The notes beneath the pieces were generated by a model. It had not been told where the DNA came from, searched no databases, and saw nothing but the letters and a program-made list of their open reading frames with translations. The translations under genes were made by a program, and so were the position numbers. Shown here in pieces: positions 1 to 6,618 of a stretch of 36,949 nt of DNA. This DNA comes from Thiogranum sp. (GTDB lineage: Bacteria > Pseudomonadota > Gammaproteobacteria > DSM-19610): contig JASBSS010000021.1 of the NCBI GenBank assembly GCA_030148805.1, forward strand, positions 1-36,949. The letters run 5' to 3'. Position 1 is the stretch's first letter; each line of letters opens with the position of its first letter.

Positions 1-78
1 ACAGCTGATACCCGGCTGCTGACATTGTTCAACGGCGCCCTGCTTGAACTCCCGACTGTAACTTCTTCGCTTTGACAT
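1..78 (-). CDS. IS3-family transposase OrfA, N-terminal part
   Basis: The minus strand encodes 26 residues beginning MSKRRSYSREFKQGAVEQCQ before running off the window edge. The arrangement of basic residues, then Y-S-x-E-F-K and A-V, is the start of the helix-turn-helix domain of IS3-family OrfA proteins, which bind the element's ends. An AAGGAG Shine-Dalgarno sequence precedes the ATG at the right distance. In this family OrfA is normally followed by a frameshift-coupled OrfB (DDE integrase domain), which would lie to the left of the window. Confidence 0.8.
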   Translation of the reverse strand, partial: MSKRRSYSREFKQGAVEQCQQPGISC

Positions 79-147
79 AAACACTCCTTTTGCCCATTAT
101 CAGGCTTCTTTGAAGTGTCCGCAAAATCGGGGTAGAACCCTGGACCA
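1..147 (-). mobile_element. End of an IS3-family insertion sequence (partial)
   Basis: The first 147 bases read, on the minus strand, as the upstream end of an IS3-type element. From about 147 inward the minus strand starts with TGGTCCAGGG, the TG expected at IS3 termini, followed by a short leader and then the orfA start at 78. The opposite end lies outside the window, so the terminal repeat and any target duplication cannot be verified. The boundary at 147 is inferred from the TG and from where the reading frame of the interrupted neighbour begins to look protein-like. Confidence 0.65.
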
Positions 148-149
148 AA

Positions 150-509
150 CTTCCGGGGAAGGTTCATCATGAGGATATTGTTTTCAGTGTTTACAAGGCG
201 GGTTATCGGCAAGTATCGGATGGGGGGGGAACAGTATACCTGGTAAAAGACGAGAGAGGTGCAGAAGAACGTTTGCAATATATCTTGTATTCAGTGGTTT
301 CCTGCGGTGGAAGGCCCACGGCTTTCCGGTCCTTGGTCGAACTATATAAAGCGCTATACCAGGAAGTAGCAGGGTTGCCGGAATCGCATGAGCAGAAAAA
401 AATCAAACTGTGGTTGCAGAGCTTGATCGACGAAGATGAGATGGGCTTGGATAAGGCGCAAAAGCTGTATATTGAGAGGCTTAAGGTCTTGAACAGGAGA
501 CGCTTATGA
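150..509 (+). pseudogene. Small unknown protein truncated at its N-terminus by the IS insertion
   Basis: One reading frame is open from the IS boundary to the stop at 507-509 and encodes about 119 residues. It contains V-F-S-V-Y-K-A-G-Y-R, then Y-I-L-Y-S-V-V-S-C-G-G, and a charged helical C-terminus rich in K, E and L. There is no ATG or GTG in frame; the first usable codons are CTG at 240 and TTG at 273. The simplest reading is that the IS removed the true start. A shorter 78-residue product from TTG 273 remains possible, because GAGAGG lies upstream. The stop overlaps the ATG of the next gene (ATGA), so the two were probably cotranscribed. I do not recognise a family. Confidence 0.55.
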
Positions 510-2809
510 TGCCGCGATATTGGCTGGCTGTTGTCGTCTGTCTTTCCAGTGCGGAGGTGCCCGCTTACGAGTTGTCGACCCATGCGCGAATCAGTTACCA
601 AGCCTATCTGGCATCGACCTTTGAAAAAAGTCAGTACCTGTTTGATGGTTTGGGGCTGTCGGATGAGCCGAGTGTGTTCGGTGAAAGCTATATAGACAGC
701 AGCGGTTCGGAAATATTCGTCCGGCGGGCCGACGGGTTTGAGAAAGGGATTATTCAAAACGGTTTAAAGCTAGTGGAGGAAGTATCGACTATAAAGGGCT
801 GGCTCATGCGAGGCGCCATCCGCGAGGACGACGTGCCCATCTTCTTTGGTGACAATCCCCAGGATGATCCCTTTGGTCAGATTTTTCGTGTCGTAAATCA
901 TTTCTACGACCCGATAAAGGACAGACCACTGACGGTGTTGGGTCTGGTGTCCGGCGAGAAAGCCCCCGACTGGGCCATAGGCGCCGCGGACGTCTTCGCC
1001 GACGAGAACAGGGCCGATGGTTTTCGCCGCAACCACTTCACGGTGTTCGACGCGCACGAAGCGCTGTATCGGGCGTTGACGGGGCTGAGCGGCGGGGGCA
1101 GCGCGGCGATCGGGGAAGGGGGCGCGACGCCGGCGACGCCGGTGGCCCGGGAGGCGCTGCGCAAGGCCTATTGGGCGACGACCTTCCGCGCGCTGGGCGA
1201 TCTGGTGCACCTGATCCAGGACATGGCGCAGCCGCAGCACACGCGCAACGACGCGCACGCCGGCAGCGACGACTACACGCAGCCGGCGGGCCCCATCGGG
1301 CACAAAAGCTTTTACGAGGGCTACATCGACGAGCGCGCCCGCACGGGCGCGGCCGACAACTCCAACGGCAGTCGCCGCGGCCTGCGCCCGCTGGTGTATG
1401 GTGGTTATCCGGTGCCGGCATTCAACGATTACGTGTCCTATTTCAGTGTGCGGCACAAACTGGCCGCCGTGGGCGCACGCACGGGCTTGGCGGATTACTC
1501 CAACCGCGGATTTTTTTCGGTGGGCAAGAACCTGGGGCAGGGCGAGTACGACCTGCCGCCGAATACGCTGGCCGCTTATTCGCCCCAGCCGCGGGTGATC
1601 GACAGCCGGGGCAACAGCGTCGACCTGCTCTACGGCACGGTTTCCGATGCCTTCACCGGGGCCAGCGACACCGTGCCGCTGACCACCTGGGGTGCCTGGA
1701 ACGAGGCGGCCCAGACTTATGGTGTCGGCGAGCGTTTCAGTCTCATCCGCGAAAACTACGACGCCATGGCCGACCTGCTGATCCCGCGCGCGGTGGCCTA
1801 CTCGGCCGGTCTGATCAACCGCTTCTTCCGGGGGCGGCTGGAGATCTCGCCGCCCGACGAAGGGGTCTACGCGATCGTCGACCACGCGCTCACCAACGGC
1901 GTGGACGACGGCTTCACCAGGCTGAAGCTCAAGCTGCGCAATGCCACCCCGGATGTTGACGACGGCCAGGCGACCTATCCCCAGGCGATGACGGCCGGCA
2001 CGCTGCGCGCGGTGGCGAAGTACCGTCGCAACGGCTGTTACCAGCCGGATCTTTCCGGCGAACCGGGGTTGACCAGCTGCGATCTCAGTGCCAACCGGAC
2101 CACCTACGAGGAGGTGGCCGTCTCGCAGAGCGTGACGGTGGCCAGCCTGAGTGCGACCCAGCCGCAGGCGTTCAGTTTCGATTTCTCGGCCAACCCCATT
2201 CCGCTGAACGCCACCGATCTGTATTTGCAAGTGGTCTACCGGGGCGGGCTGGGCAGCGAAGCCGACGCAGTGGTGGTGGCCACCCGCGATATCGCCGAAC
2301 CGACCTACCTGTCGCTGGCCAATTACACCGATTACTACCTGCTCGATGGCGTTTTCTACAGGCCGCAGACCATTCTCGATACGCCTTCGTTGTTCAAGCG
2401 TATCGACAGCGACCGCGACGGCCAGTACAACCCAGCGATCGACGTAAATATCGATCCGCTCACCCTGGCCTACGTTGTCAACTTCGGCGGTCCGACAGTC
2501 GCCACGCTCAGTGTGCCGCCGGCGCGTTTCTCCCGTTTCGCCTTTTTGGTGGACGGCCCGAGCGTCAGTGTCAATATTCTCAAGCAGAGTTTCGGTTACT
2601 GGATCTCGCCGAGCATAAACACCAACCGGTTCCAGTTCGATCCCGCGACGGGCACGGTCAAGAGCAAGGGCTTCGGCAGCAGTCGCGGCTTCAACTGGCA
2701 GGTCAATTTCCCCGACTGGAAATGGCTGGGCTCTACCAGCCAGGGCGATACCTCGACCCTGGCCGATCTGGCCGACCCGACACCGGTACCTGTTCAACTC
2801 GATTTCTGA
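506..2809 (+). CDS. Secreted zinc-dependent phospholipase C / S1-P1 nuclease-fold protein
   Basis: This 767-residue protein begins with a hydrophobic signal peptide (about residues 1-20) and should be exported. Residues 26-250 carry the hallmarks of the bacterial Zn-dependent phospholipase C fold: His26 in S-T-H-A-R-I-S, the acidic G-A-I-R-E-D-D segment (103-109), N-H-F-Y-D-P (131-136), and the metal-binding L-V-H-L-I-Q-D-M-A-Q-P-Q-H-T-R-N-D (233-249). Members of this fold use three zinc ions to hydrolyse phosphodiesters. The remaining 480 residues are beta-rich, with no domain I can name; they could be a carbohydrate- or membrane-binding extension. An AGGAGA ribosome site precedes the first of two tandem ATGs, and the gene overlaps the preceding ORF by four bases. 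The substrate (phospholipid or nucleic acid) cannot be told from sequence alone. Confidence 0.7.
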   Translation: MMPRYWLAVVVCLSSAEVPAYELSTHARISYQAYLASTFEKSQYLFDGLGLSDEPSVFGESYIDSSGSEIFVRRADGFEKGIIQNGLKLVEEVSTIKGWLMRGAIREDDVPIFFGDNPQDDPFGQIFRVVNHFYDPIKDRPLTVLGLVSGEKAPDWAIGAADVFADENRADGFRRNHFTVFDAHEALYRALTGLSGGGSAAIGEGGATPATPVAREALRKAYWATTFRALGDLVHLIQDMAQPQHTRNDAHAGSDDYTQPAGPIGHKSFYEGYIDERARTGAADNSNGSRRGLRPLVYGGYPVPAFNDYVSYFSVRHKLAAVGARTGLADYSNRGFFSVGKNLGQGEYDLPPNTLAAYSPQPRVIDSRGNSVDLLYGTVSDAFTGASDTVPLTTWGAWNEAAQTYGVGERFSLIRENYDAMADLLIPRAVAYSAGLINRFFRGRLEISPPDEGVYAIVDHALTNGVDDGFTRLKLKLRNATPDVDDGQATYPQAMTAGTLRAVAKYRRNGCYQPDLSGEPGLTSCDLSANRTTYEEVAVSQSVTVASLSATQPQAFSFDFSANPIPLNATDLYLQVVYRGGLGSEADAVVVATRDIAEPTYLSLANYTDYYLLDGVFYRPQTILDTPSLFKRIDSDRDGQYNPAIDVNIDPLTLAYVVNFGGPTVATLSVPPARFSRFAFLVDGPSVSVNILKQSFGYWISPSINTNRFQFDPATGTVKSKGFGSSRGFNWQVNFPDWKWLGSTSQGDTSTLADLADPTPVPVQLDF

Positions 2810-2836
2810 CATTGCCCACAGGGAGGCGAGGTTCCT

Positions 2837-3358
2837 ATGCTGCAAACCCAGCGCAAGCGTGTTGACCCCTTCGGACTGTTCCTGGCGCTGACGCTGCTGG
2901 GTGTGGCGCCGGGTTCGCCCGGGGCGCCGCCGGCACAGGAAAGCGCGGCGGTGATTGCGCAGCGTGCCAGCATGCAGCGCCTGCACAACGCGGTGCGTAG
3001 CGGCGATCGGGAGGCGGTATTGGCGATTCTGGCCAGCGGGGTCGAGGTCAACCAGACCGAGGCGCTGCGGCTGGCGGTGCTGGCGCGACGGGTCGACCTG
3101 GTGGATCTGCTGCTGGCCCAGGGCGCCGACATCGACCGCGCGGGCCTGCAGGGCGAGCCGCCGGCGCTGACCGCCTTTCGCGACGGGCGTATCGATATGA
3201 TGAAACACCTGATAGACAAGGGCGCGGACATCAACCGGCCCGACACGCGCGGCCGGACCCTGTTGCAGCACGCCACCCGGCGTGGCGGTGATCCGAAGCT
3301 GATCGACTATCTGCGCGCCCACGGCGCCCGGCCCGGGGTTGAACGGCGCCGGCCCTGA
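2837..3358 (+). CDS. Ankyrin-repeat protein with N-terminal signal or anchor
   Basis: The 173-residue product starts with a basic stretch and a hydrophobic segment (F-G-L-F-L-A-L-T-L-L-G-V-A, residues 12-24), then A/P-rich sequence, consistent with export or an uncleaved anchor. From residue 48 it contains three to four ankyrin-type repeats: L-H-N-A-V-R-S-G-D with A-I-L-A-S-G-V-E-V-N, then L-L-L-A-Q-G-A-D-I-D, H-L-I-D-K-G-A-D-I-N, and T-L-L-Q-H-A-T-R-R-G-G-D. Ankyrin repeats mediate protein-protein binding. It lies 27 bp after the phospholipase-like gene with a GGAGG ribosome site and probably belongs to the same transcript. Small periplasmic ankyrin proteins next to secreted enzymes sometimes act as partners or inhibitors; here that is inference. 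Confidence 0.75.
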   Translation: MLQTQRKRVDPFGLFLALTLLGVAPGSPGAPPAQESAAVIAQRASMQRLHNAVRSGDREAVLAILASGVEVNQTEALRLAVLARRVDLVDLLLAQGADIDRAGLQGEPPALTAFRDGRIDMMKHLIDKGADINRPDTRGRTLLQHATRRGGDPKLIDYLRAHGARPGVERRRP

Positions 3359-3369
3359 ACGGCCGTGGT

Positions 3370-3398
3370 TTGCGGTCACTCGGGGGCTCACATACAAT
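3370..3398 (+). promoter_or_regulatory. Probable sigma-70 promoter of tRNA-Thr
   Basis: TTGCGG (3370-3375) and TACAAT (3393-3398) are separated by 17 bp. They are followed by a GC-rich discriminator, with the tRNA starting 24 bases after the -10 box. The layout suits a stable-RNA promoter. The call rests on motif match only. Confidence 0.5.
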
Positions 3399-3421
3399 AC
3401 CGGCTCAGCCCATCGGGTGTC

Positions 3422-3497
3422 GCCGGCGTAGCTCAGTTGGTAGAGCAGCTGACTTGTAATCAGCTGGTCGGGGGTTCAAGTCCTCTCGCCGGCTCCA
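3422..3497 (+). tRNA. tRNA-Thr (anticodon TGT), integration site of the downstream element
   Basis: The 76-nt sequence folds as a complete tRNA. The acceptor arm GCCGGCG pairs with CGCCGGC (3487-3493), followed by discriminator T and encoded CCA (3495-3497). The D arm contains AGCTCAGTTGGTAGAGC and the T arm GGGTTCAAGTCC. The anticodon stem GCTGA/TCAGC encloses loop CTTGTAA with anticodon TGT at 3455-3457, reading ACA codons (Thr). From base 3452 onward the 3' half recurs unchanged at 10799-10844, so the gene has been reconstituted by an integrated element. Confidence 0.97.
3452..3497 (+). repeat. attL: direct repeat inside tRNA-Thr
   Basis: These 46 bp are identical to 10799-10844. The preceding base (G versus C) and the following base (C versus A) differ, so the crossover core is confined to this interval. 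It spans the anticodon loop to the CCA end, a standard target for tyrosine integrases. Confidence 0.92.
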
Positions 3498-3513
3498 CAA
3501 AACGCGCTGATTT

Positions 3514-3552
3514 AAAAGGGCTTTCTAAGAATAGAGAGCCCTTTTCTTTTTT
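3514..3552 (+). terminator. Rho-independent terminator downstream of tRNA-Thr
   Basis: AAAAGGGCT (3514-3522) pairs with AGCCCTTTT (3537-3545), and the run continues as CTTTTTT. It lies 17 bases after the tRNA CCA and is contributed by the integrated element, so the element supplies a new end for the tRNA transcript and shields its own genes. Confidence 0.75.
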
Positions 3553-3556
3553 CTAA

Positions 3557-3777
3557 GGCGCACTCACGGCGCACTTCTGGGCAACAAACAGCGAGAATTT
3601 GCCCCGAAGGCGCATCGGTTCTACCGGGTTCCTGTTAGTGTCTTGCGTCGTTTAGAACAAGTCACTGTAGCATTCTGCTAAGGTTCTTCTTGCGTCAGCC
3701 TCACCTTGATACATTCCCGTGAAGCTCGCTTTTTGTGCCTTGGATGCGCCTCATGTGCGCCACATTATCGTGGCGCA
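3557..3777 (+). promoter_or_regulatory. Cluster of GGCGCA motifs, candidate integrase arm-binding sites (left)
   Basis: GGCGCACT occurs at 3557-3564 and 3568-3575, exactly 11 bp apart. GGCGCA occurs again at 3609-3614. The complement TGCGCC occurs at 3745-3750 and 3756-3761, again 11 bp apart, and GGCGCA at 3772-3777. The same 11-bp-spaced pair is found just inside the other end of the element (10665-10683). One-helical-turn spacing and presence at both ends fit arm-type sites for the integrase, by analogy with lambda-like integrases. The last two motifs also form a TGCGCCAC/GTGGCGCA hairpin (3756-3777) followed by TTTTT, which may instead act as a terminator. Confidence 0.5.
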
Positions 3778-3994
3778 TTTTTAAATATAAATATATTCAT
3801 ATCGTTATACTTATACATCTTCGCATTATTTATGTGTTGTTGCTATTTATCGGGGGTTGCCGTAGTCTGTTTCCCAGCCCTTTGAAACGAACAGGCCGCC
3901 AAGGTGGTGAGACACCCGGGCGGCCCTGACCACTACCCAACCTATGCGGAGGTTCGGCAATGACTGCGACCATGCTACCACTGGAGGCGATGTA

Positions 3995-5113
3995 GTGGCC
4001 TCCATACGCAAGCGGGCCAACAAGGACGGTACCGTTTCCTACCGAGTGGACGTGCGGTTGAAGGGTTTTCCACCGCAGCGTGCGACCTTCGCCAGGCTGA
4101 CGGATGCCAAGCAGTGGGGAAAGAACACCGAGGCGGCGATTAAGGAGAACCGGTACTTCAAGACGGCGGAAGCTCAGAAGCACACTCTGGGCGAGTTGAT
4201 CGATCGATACATCCGGGATGTGCTGCCAACCAAACCCAAGCAGGAGACCGACCAGAAGCAACAACTGGAGTGGTTCAAGGCAGAGATCGGTGATTACACC
4301 CTGGCGGACATCACGCCGGCGAAGATCGTGGAGTGCCGGGATAAGCTGCTTACCCAGGCGTCCGGCAAGACGAAGAAGCCGAGAGCCGCGGCAACGGTCG
4401 TTCGCTACATGGCGGCCCTATCGCATGCTTTCACCATCGCGGTTAATGAATGGGGCTGGCTCGACGATACCCCCATGCGCAAGGTCAAGAAACCTGCGCT
4501 GCCACGAGGGCGCGTCCGCTTTCTGTCCGATGACAGCCAGGCGCCGGACGGCTCGGTGATCGATGGCGAGCGTACCCGTCTGCTGGAGGCCTGTCAGGCA
4601 TCCGCGAACCCCTACCTGTACACCGTGGTGGTGCTCGCGCTGTCCACCGGTATGCGCCAGGGTGAAATCATGGGCCTGACCTGGGACGACGTGGACCTGA
4701 ATCAGGGACGGGCTACTCTCCATGACACCAAGAATGGGGAGAGAAGGGTCGTACCACTGGCAGGGAAGGCGCTGGAACTGCTGAAGGCACACGCCAAGGT
4801 GCGGAGCCTGCAAACGCCGTTGCTGTTCCCTGGTAAGCCCCTGAGGGGCGCAGACGGCAAGGTGACATACAAACCCATGGACCTGCGCGCCCCCTGGAAT
4901 GCGGCCCTGAAGATGGCTGGCCTTGAGGATTTCCGCTTCCATGACCTACGGCACTCCGCGGCCAGCTACCTGGCCATGAACGGAGCCAGTTTGGCCGAAA
5001 TCGCCGAGGTTCTGGGTCACAAAACCTTGCAGATGGTCAAGCGGTACAGCCACCTGTCAGAGGCTCATACCGCTGGCGTGGTGGCGCGTATGAATGCGCG
5101 GGTCTTCGGGTGA
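3995..5113 (+). CDS. int: Tyrosine-type site-specific integrase
   Basis: This 372-residue integrase/recombinase would catalyse integration into and excision from tRNA-Thr. The N-terminal part (S-I-R-K-R-A-N-K-D-G-T-V-S-Y-R-V-D-V-R) is the small arm-binding domain of phage-type integrases. A core-binding SAM-like domain follows at about residues 60-180, then the catalytic domain with Arg in S-T-G-M-R-Q-G-E-I, H-D-L-R-H-S-A (HxxR), L-G-H and the nucleophile Tyr in M-V-K-R-Y-S-H-L. I chose GTG at 3995 because GGAGG lies 7 bases upstream and the conserved N-terminus begins there; an in-frame ATG at 3944 has a poorer context. It overlaps the next gene by four bases (GTGA). The gene appears intact. 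Confidence 0.93.
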   Translation: MASIRKRANKDGTVSYRVDVRLKGFPPQRATFARLTDAKQWGKNTEAAIKENRYFKTAEAQKHTLGELIDRYIRDVLPTKPKQETDQKQQLEWFKAEIGDYTLADITPAKIVECRDKLLTQASGKTKKPRAAATVVRYMAALSHAFTIAVNEWGWLDDTPMRKVKKPALPRGRVRFLSDDSQAPDGSVIDGERTRLLEACQASANPYLYTVVVLALSTGMRQGEIMGLTWDDVDLNQGRATLHDTKNGERRVVPLAGKALELLKAHAKVRSLQTPLLFPGKPLRGADGKVTYKPMDLRAPWNAALKMAGLEDFRFHDLRHSAASYLAMNGASLAEIAEVLGHKTLQMVKRYSHLSEAHTAGVVARMNARVFG

Positions 5114-5970
5114 GCGGTCGCCGCGTGAAAGGCGAGATGGCGGAACCTGCCGGTCAGGATTTCGTCGACCGCATGCGCCAGGAACGGGCACGTTACCTGG
5201 AGAAGCGCGGCAAAGATTTCGGTCGGTCGCTTATAGCCAGAAAGACCGCTATTACACTATTAACTCGACATCGGTTGGAGCTTCGCAATGCTGACCGATT
5301 GACTAAAATCATACAGGCCTTTGTTGTTGGATCGAGGTATACGCGGCGGCGCTCCTCCGGCGCGGCGGGGACTCACAAAAGCGGTCACAAGCACCTTTCG
5401 TCTCTACAACGACATATTGAAGCCATCCACGGTTATTTGTCGCAGCAGGCTATATCAAGCCGTGGTCGCCAACAGCTGTCTGGCCGGGCAAAAAAAGCGT
5501 CCGGCCTTCTTGGCGAAGATCTTTATTGCGTATTGGCTCTAGCCGAACACGGAATCGACGGCGTTGCCCTTCTTGACGACTTAAAGCAACCGAAAAGGCT
5601 GCGGTTAGACTCTTTGAAAAATATAAGCTCGGCGATAAACATCGAGCTGCGGCGAAAGTCGTCAGCTGGAAGGCAAGGGAATGACTCCTTAAAAAGACTA
5701 ATAATTTCGCTTTCGATAATTTTTCGTGAGCAGGATAGGAATTTAACGGCTTACAAGGCCGCCGCTTCTGGCGAACCGAAAGGCGGGTTCTACAGATTCG
5801 TCGAAGACGTGTTGGCCAGTATTGAGCATAAACCGGTAAGTAAGATTGCGTTGCTGAAATCCGTCAAGAGGGCGTTGCCAAAACGTGACCGGCGCAATGA
5901 CGGGAACCATTCTCAGGATCGCAACCGGAGCAAAGGTATCGATCGTCGAGGCTGGGGGTTCGCCGACTGA
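5110..5970 (+). CDS. Unknown protein translationally coupled to the integrase
   Basis: The 286-residue product starts at GTG 5110, overlapping the integrase stop. It is basic and mostly helical by composition, with repeated K/R-rich stretches, a region R-H-I-E-A-I-H-G-Y-L and E-D-L-Y-C-V-L-A-L-A-E-H-G-I-D in the middle, and a strongly charged tail (K-R-D-R-R-N-D). I recognise no family, catalytic motif or membrane segment. Base composition in the second half is more AT-rich than the integrase, suggesting a separate origin. Coupling to int suggests a role in element maintenance or host interaction, but this is only contextual. Confidence 0.6.
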   Translation: MSGRRVKGEMAEPAGQDFVDRMRQERARYLEKRGKDFGRSLIARKTAITLLTRHRLELRNADRLTKIIQAFVVGSRYTRRRSSGAAGTHKSGHKHLSSLQRHIEAIHGYLSQQAISSRGRQQLSGRAKKASGLLGEDLYCVLALAEHGIDGVALLDDLKQPKRLRLDSLKNISSAINIELRRKSSAGRQGNDSLKRLIISLSIIFREQDRNLTAYKAAASGEPKGGFYRFVEDVLASIEHKPVSKIALLKSVKRALPKRDRRNDGNHSQDRNRSKGIDRRGWGFAD

Positions 5971-6064
5971 CGACGATCAAATCATCACCGTCGATGATGA
6001 CCTCTTGCAAAAAATTAGCCGATTCTGGGGTACATGTCGGCCCAGCGATCGTTACGTAGTATGC

Positions 6065-6097
6065 GTATCACCTATTAGCAGCACAGCAAGGTGATAC
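6065..6097 (+). promoter_or_regulatory. 9-bp inverted repeat occluding the alpA ribosome-binding site
   Basis: GTATCACCT (6065-6073) and AGGTGATAC (6089-6097) are perfect complements separated by 15 bases. The right arm contains the AGGTG Shine-Dalgarno sequence, four to eight bases before the ATG at 6101. In RNA the hairpin would hide the ribosome site; in DNA it could be the operator of a dimeric repressor. Both readings point to control of AlpA, the presumed switch for excision. Confidence 0.6.
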
Positions 6098-6100
6098 ACC

Positions 6101-6295
6101 ATGAAGCCATACCTCAGCACCAACGAAGCAGCAACGTTCCTAGGCCTATCACCCCAAACCCTCCAGCGCTGGCGGCTGGAGGGTAAGGGGCCGATGTTCC
6201 ACAAGTTCGGGCGCCGTGCCATGTACGCGGAGGCAGATCTGCAGGGATGGGCCAGTAAGCAGGCCCGAACCTCCACCAACTCACTGACTGACTGA
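6101..6295 (+). CDS. AlpA-family / MerR-type small DNA-binding regulator
   Basis: The 64-residue protein opens with L-S-T-N-E-A-A-T-F-L-G-L-S-P-Q-T-L-Q-R-W-R, a winged helix-turn-helix of the AlpA/HTH_17 type, followed by G-P-M-F-H-K-F-G-R-R-A-M-Y and D-L-Q-G-W, the wing and the conserved Trp of this family. Such proteins act in P4-like prophages and PICIs as activators of integrase or as excisionases. Its start lies directly behind the inverted repeat at 6065-6097. It is the first of a compact run of genes (alpA, HTH protein, 36-aa ORF, Toprim protein) that probably form one transcript. Confidence 0.85.
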   Translation: MKPYLSTNEAATFLGLSPQTLQRWRLEGKGPMFHKFGRRAMYAEADLQGWASKQARTSTNSLTD

Positions 6296-6312
6296 TTGAG
6301 GGTGGATTACCT

Positions 6313-6510
6313 ATGACAATCCCGACCCTTTTGACACTCAAACAGTTCAATCAGAAGCACCCGGCATTCCCCGTTGGCGGTCTTCGTCACCACATCTTCA
6401 ACGAGAGCCGGAACGGCATGAAGGAAGCCGGTGTCATCGTCCGTAATGGCCGGCGCATCCTGATCAACGAAGACAAGTTCTTCGCCTGGCTGGAGTTGAG
6501 GAACGCATGA
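6313..6510 (+). CDS. Small phage-type DNA-binding protein
   Basis: The 65-residue product begins T-L-L-T-L-K-Q-F-N-Q-K-H-P-A-F and continues G-G-L-R-H-H-I-F-N, N-G-M-K-E-A-G-V-I-V-R-N-G-R-R-I-L-I and F-F-A-W-L. This looks like the excisionase/HTH-like small proteins that accompany AlpA in gammaproteobacterial prophages and satellites: a recognition helix, a beta-wing with R-N-G-R-R, and a terminal W. It begins 17 bp after alpA, with GAGGGTGG upstream. Its stop overlaps the next ATG (ATGA). The precise role (excision factor or replication control) cannot be decided. Confidence 0.65.
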   Translation: MTIPTLLTLKQFNQKHPAFPVGGLRHHIFNESRNGMKEAGVIVRNGRRILINEDKFFAWLELRNA

Positions 6511-6617
6511 TGTCCGGTCGGTTGAAGGCGGCGATCGTCCGGCTTGTGCTATGGGGCCTTCTGCCGGCAGGGGTCGCGGAAGGTCTGCTACGCCTCCTGA
6601 ACCTGCGGGAGGTGTAG
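6507..6617 (+). CDS. 36-residue hydrophobic small protein
   Basis: A short ORF fits exactly between its neighbours. ATG 6507 overlaps the preceding stop (ATGATG/TGA), and the TAG ends at 6617, one base before the GTG start of the Toprim gene at 6619. The product is amphipathic: a basic start (M-M-S-G-R-L-K-A-A-I-V-R-L-V) followed by W-G-L-L-P-A-G-V-A-E-G-L-L-R-L-L-N-L. A GAG-rich ribosome site (TGGAGTTGAGG) precedes it. The tight junctions argue that it is translated. It could be a regulatory peptide, a membrane-active peptide, or a coupling leader for the primase. Confidence 0.5.
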   Translation: MMSGRLKAAIVRLVLWGLLPAGVAEGLLRLLNLREV

Positions 6618-6618
6618 T

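Noticed and set aside
770-3397. An 875-codon open frame on the minus strand
   Set aside because: It mirrors the phospholipase-like and ankyrin genes in high-GC DNA. Its product is Arg/Gln/His-rich with no domain, and the plus-strand genes have recognisable motifs, signal peptides and ribosome sites.
3756-3782. A definite rho-independent terminator before the integrase
   Set aside because: The TGCGCCAC/GTGGCGCA hairpin with TTTTT qualifies by shape, but the same bases belong to the GGCGCA motif cluster. I recorded it only as an alternative there.
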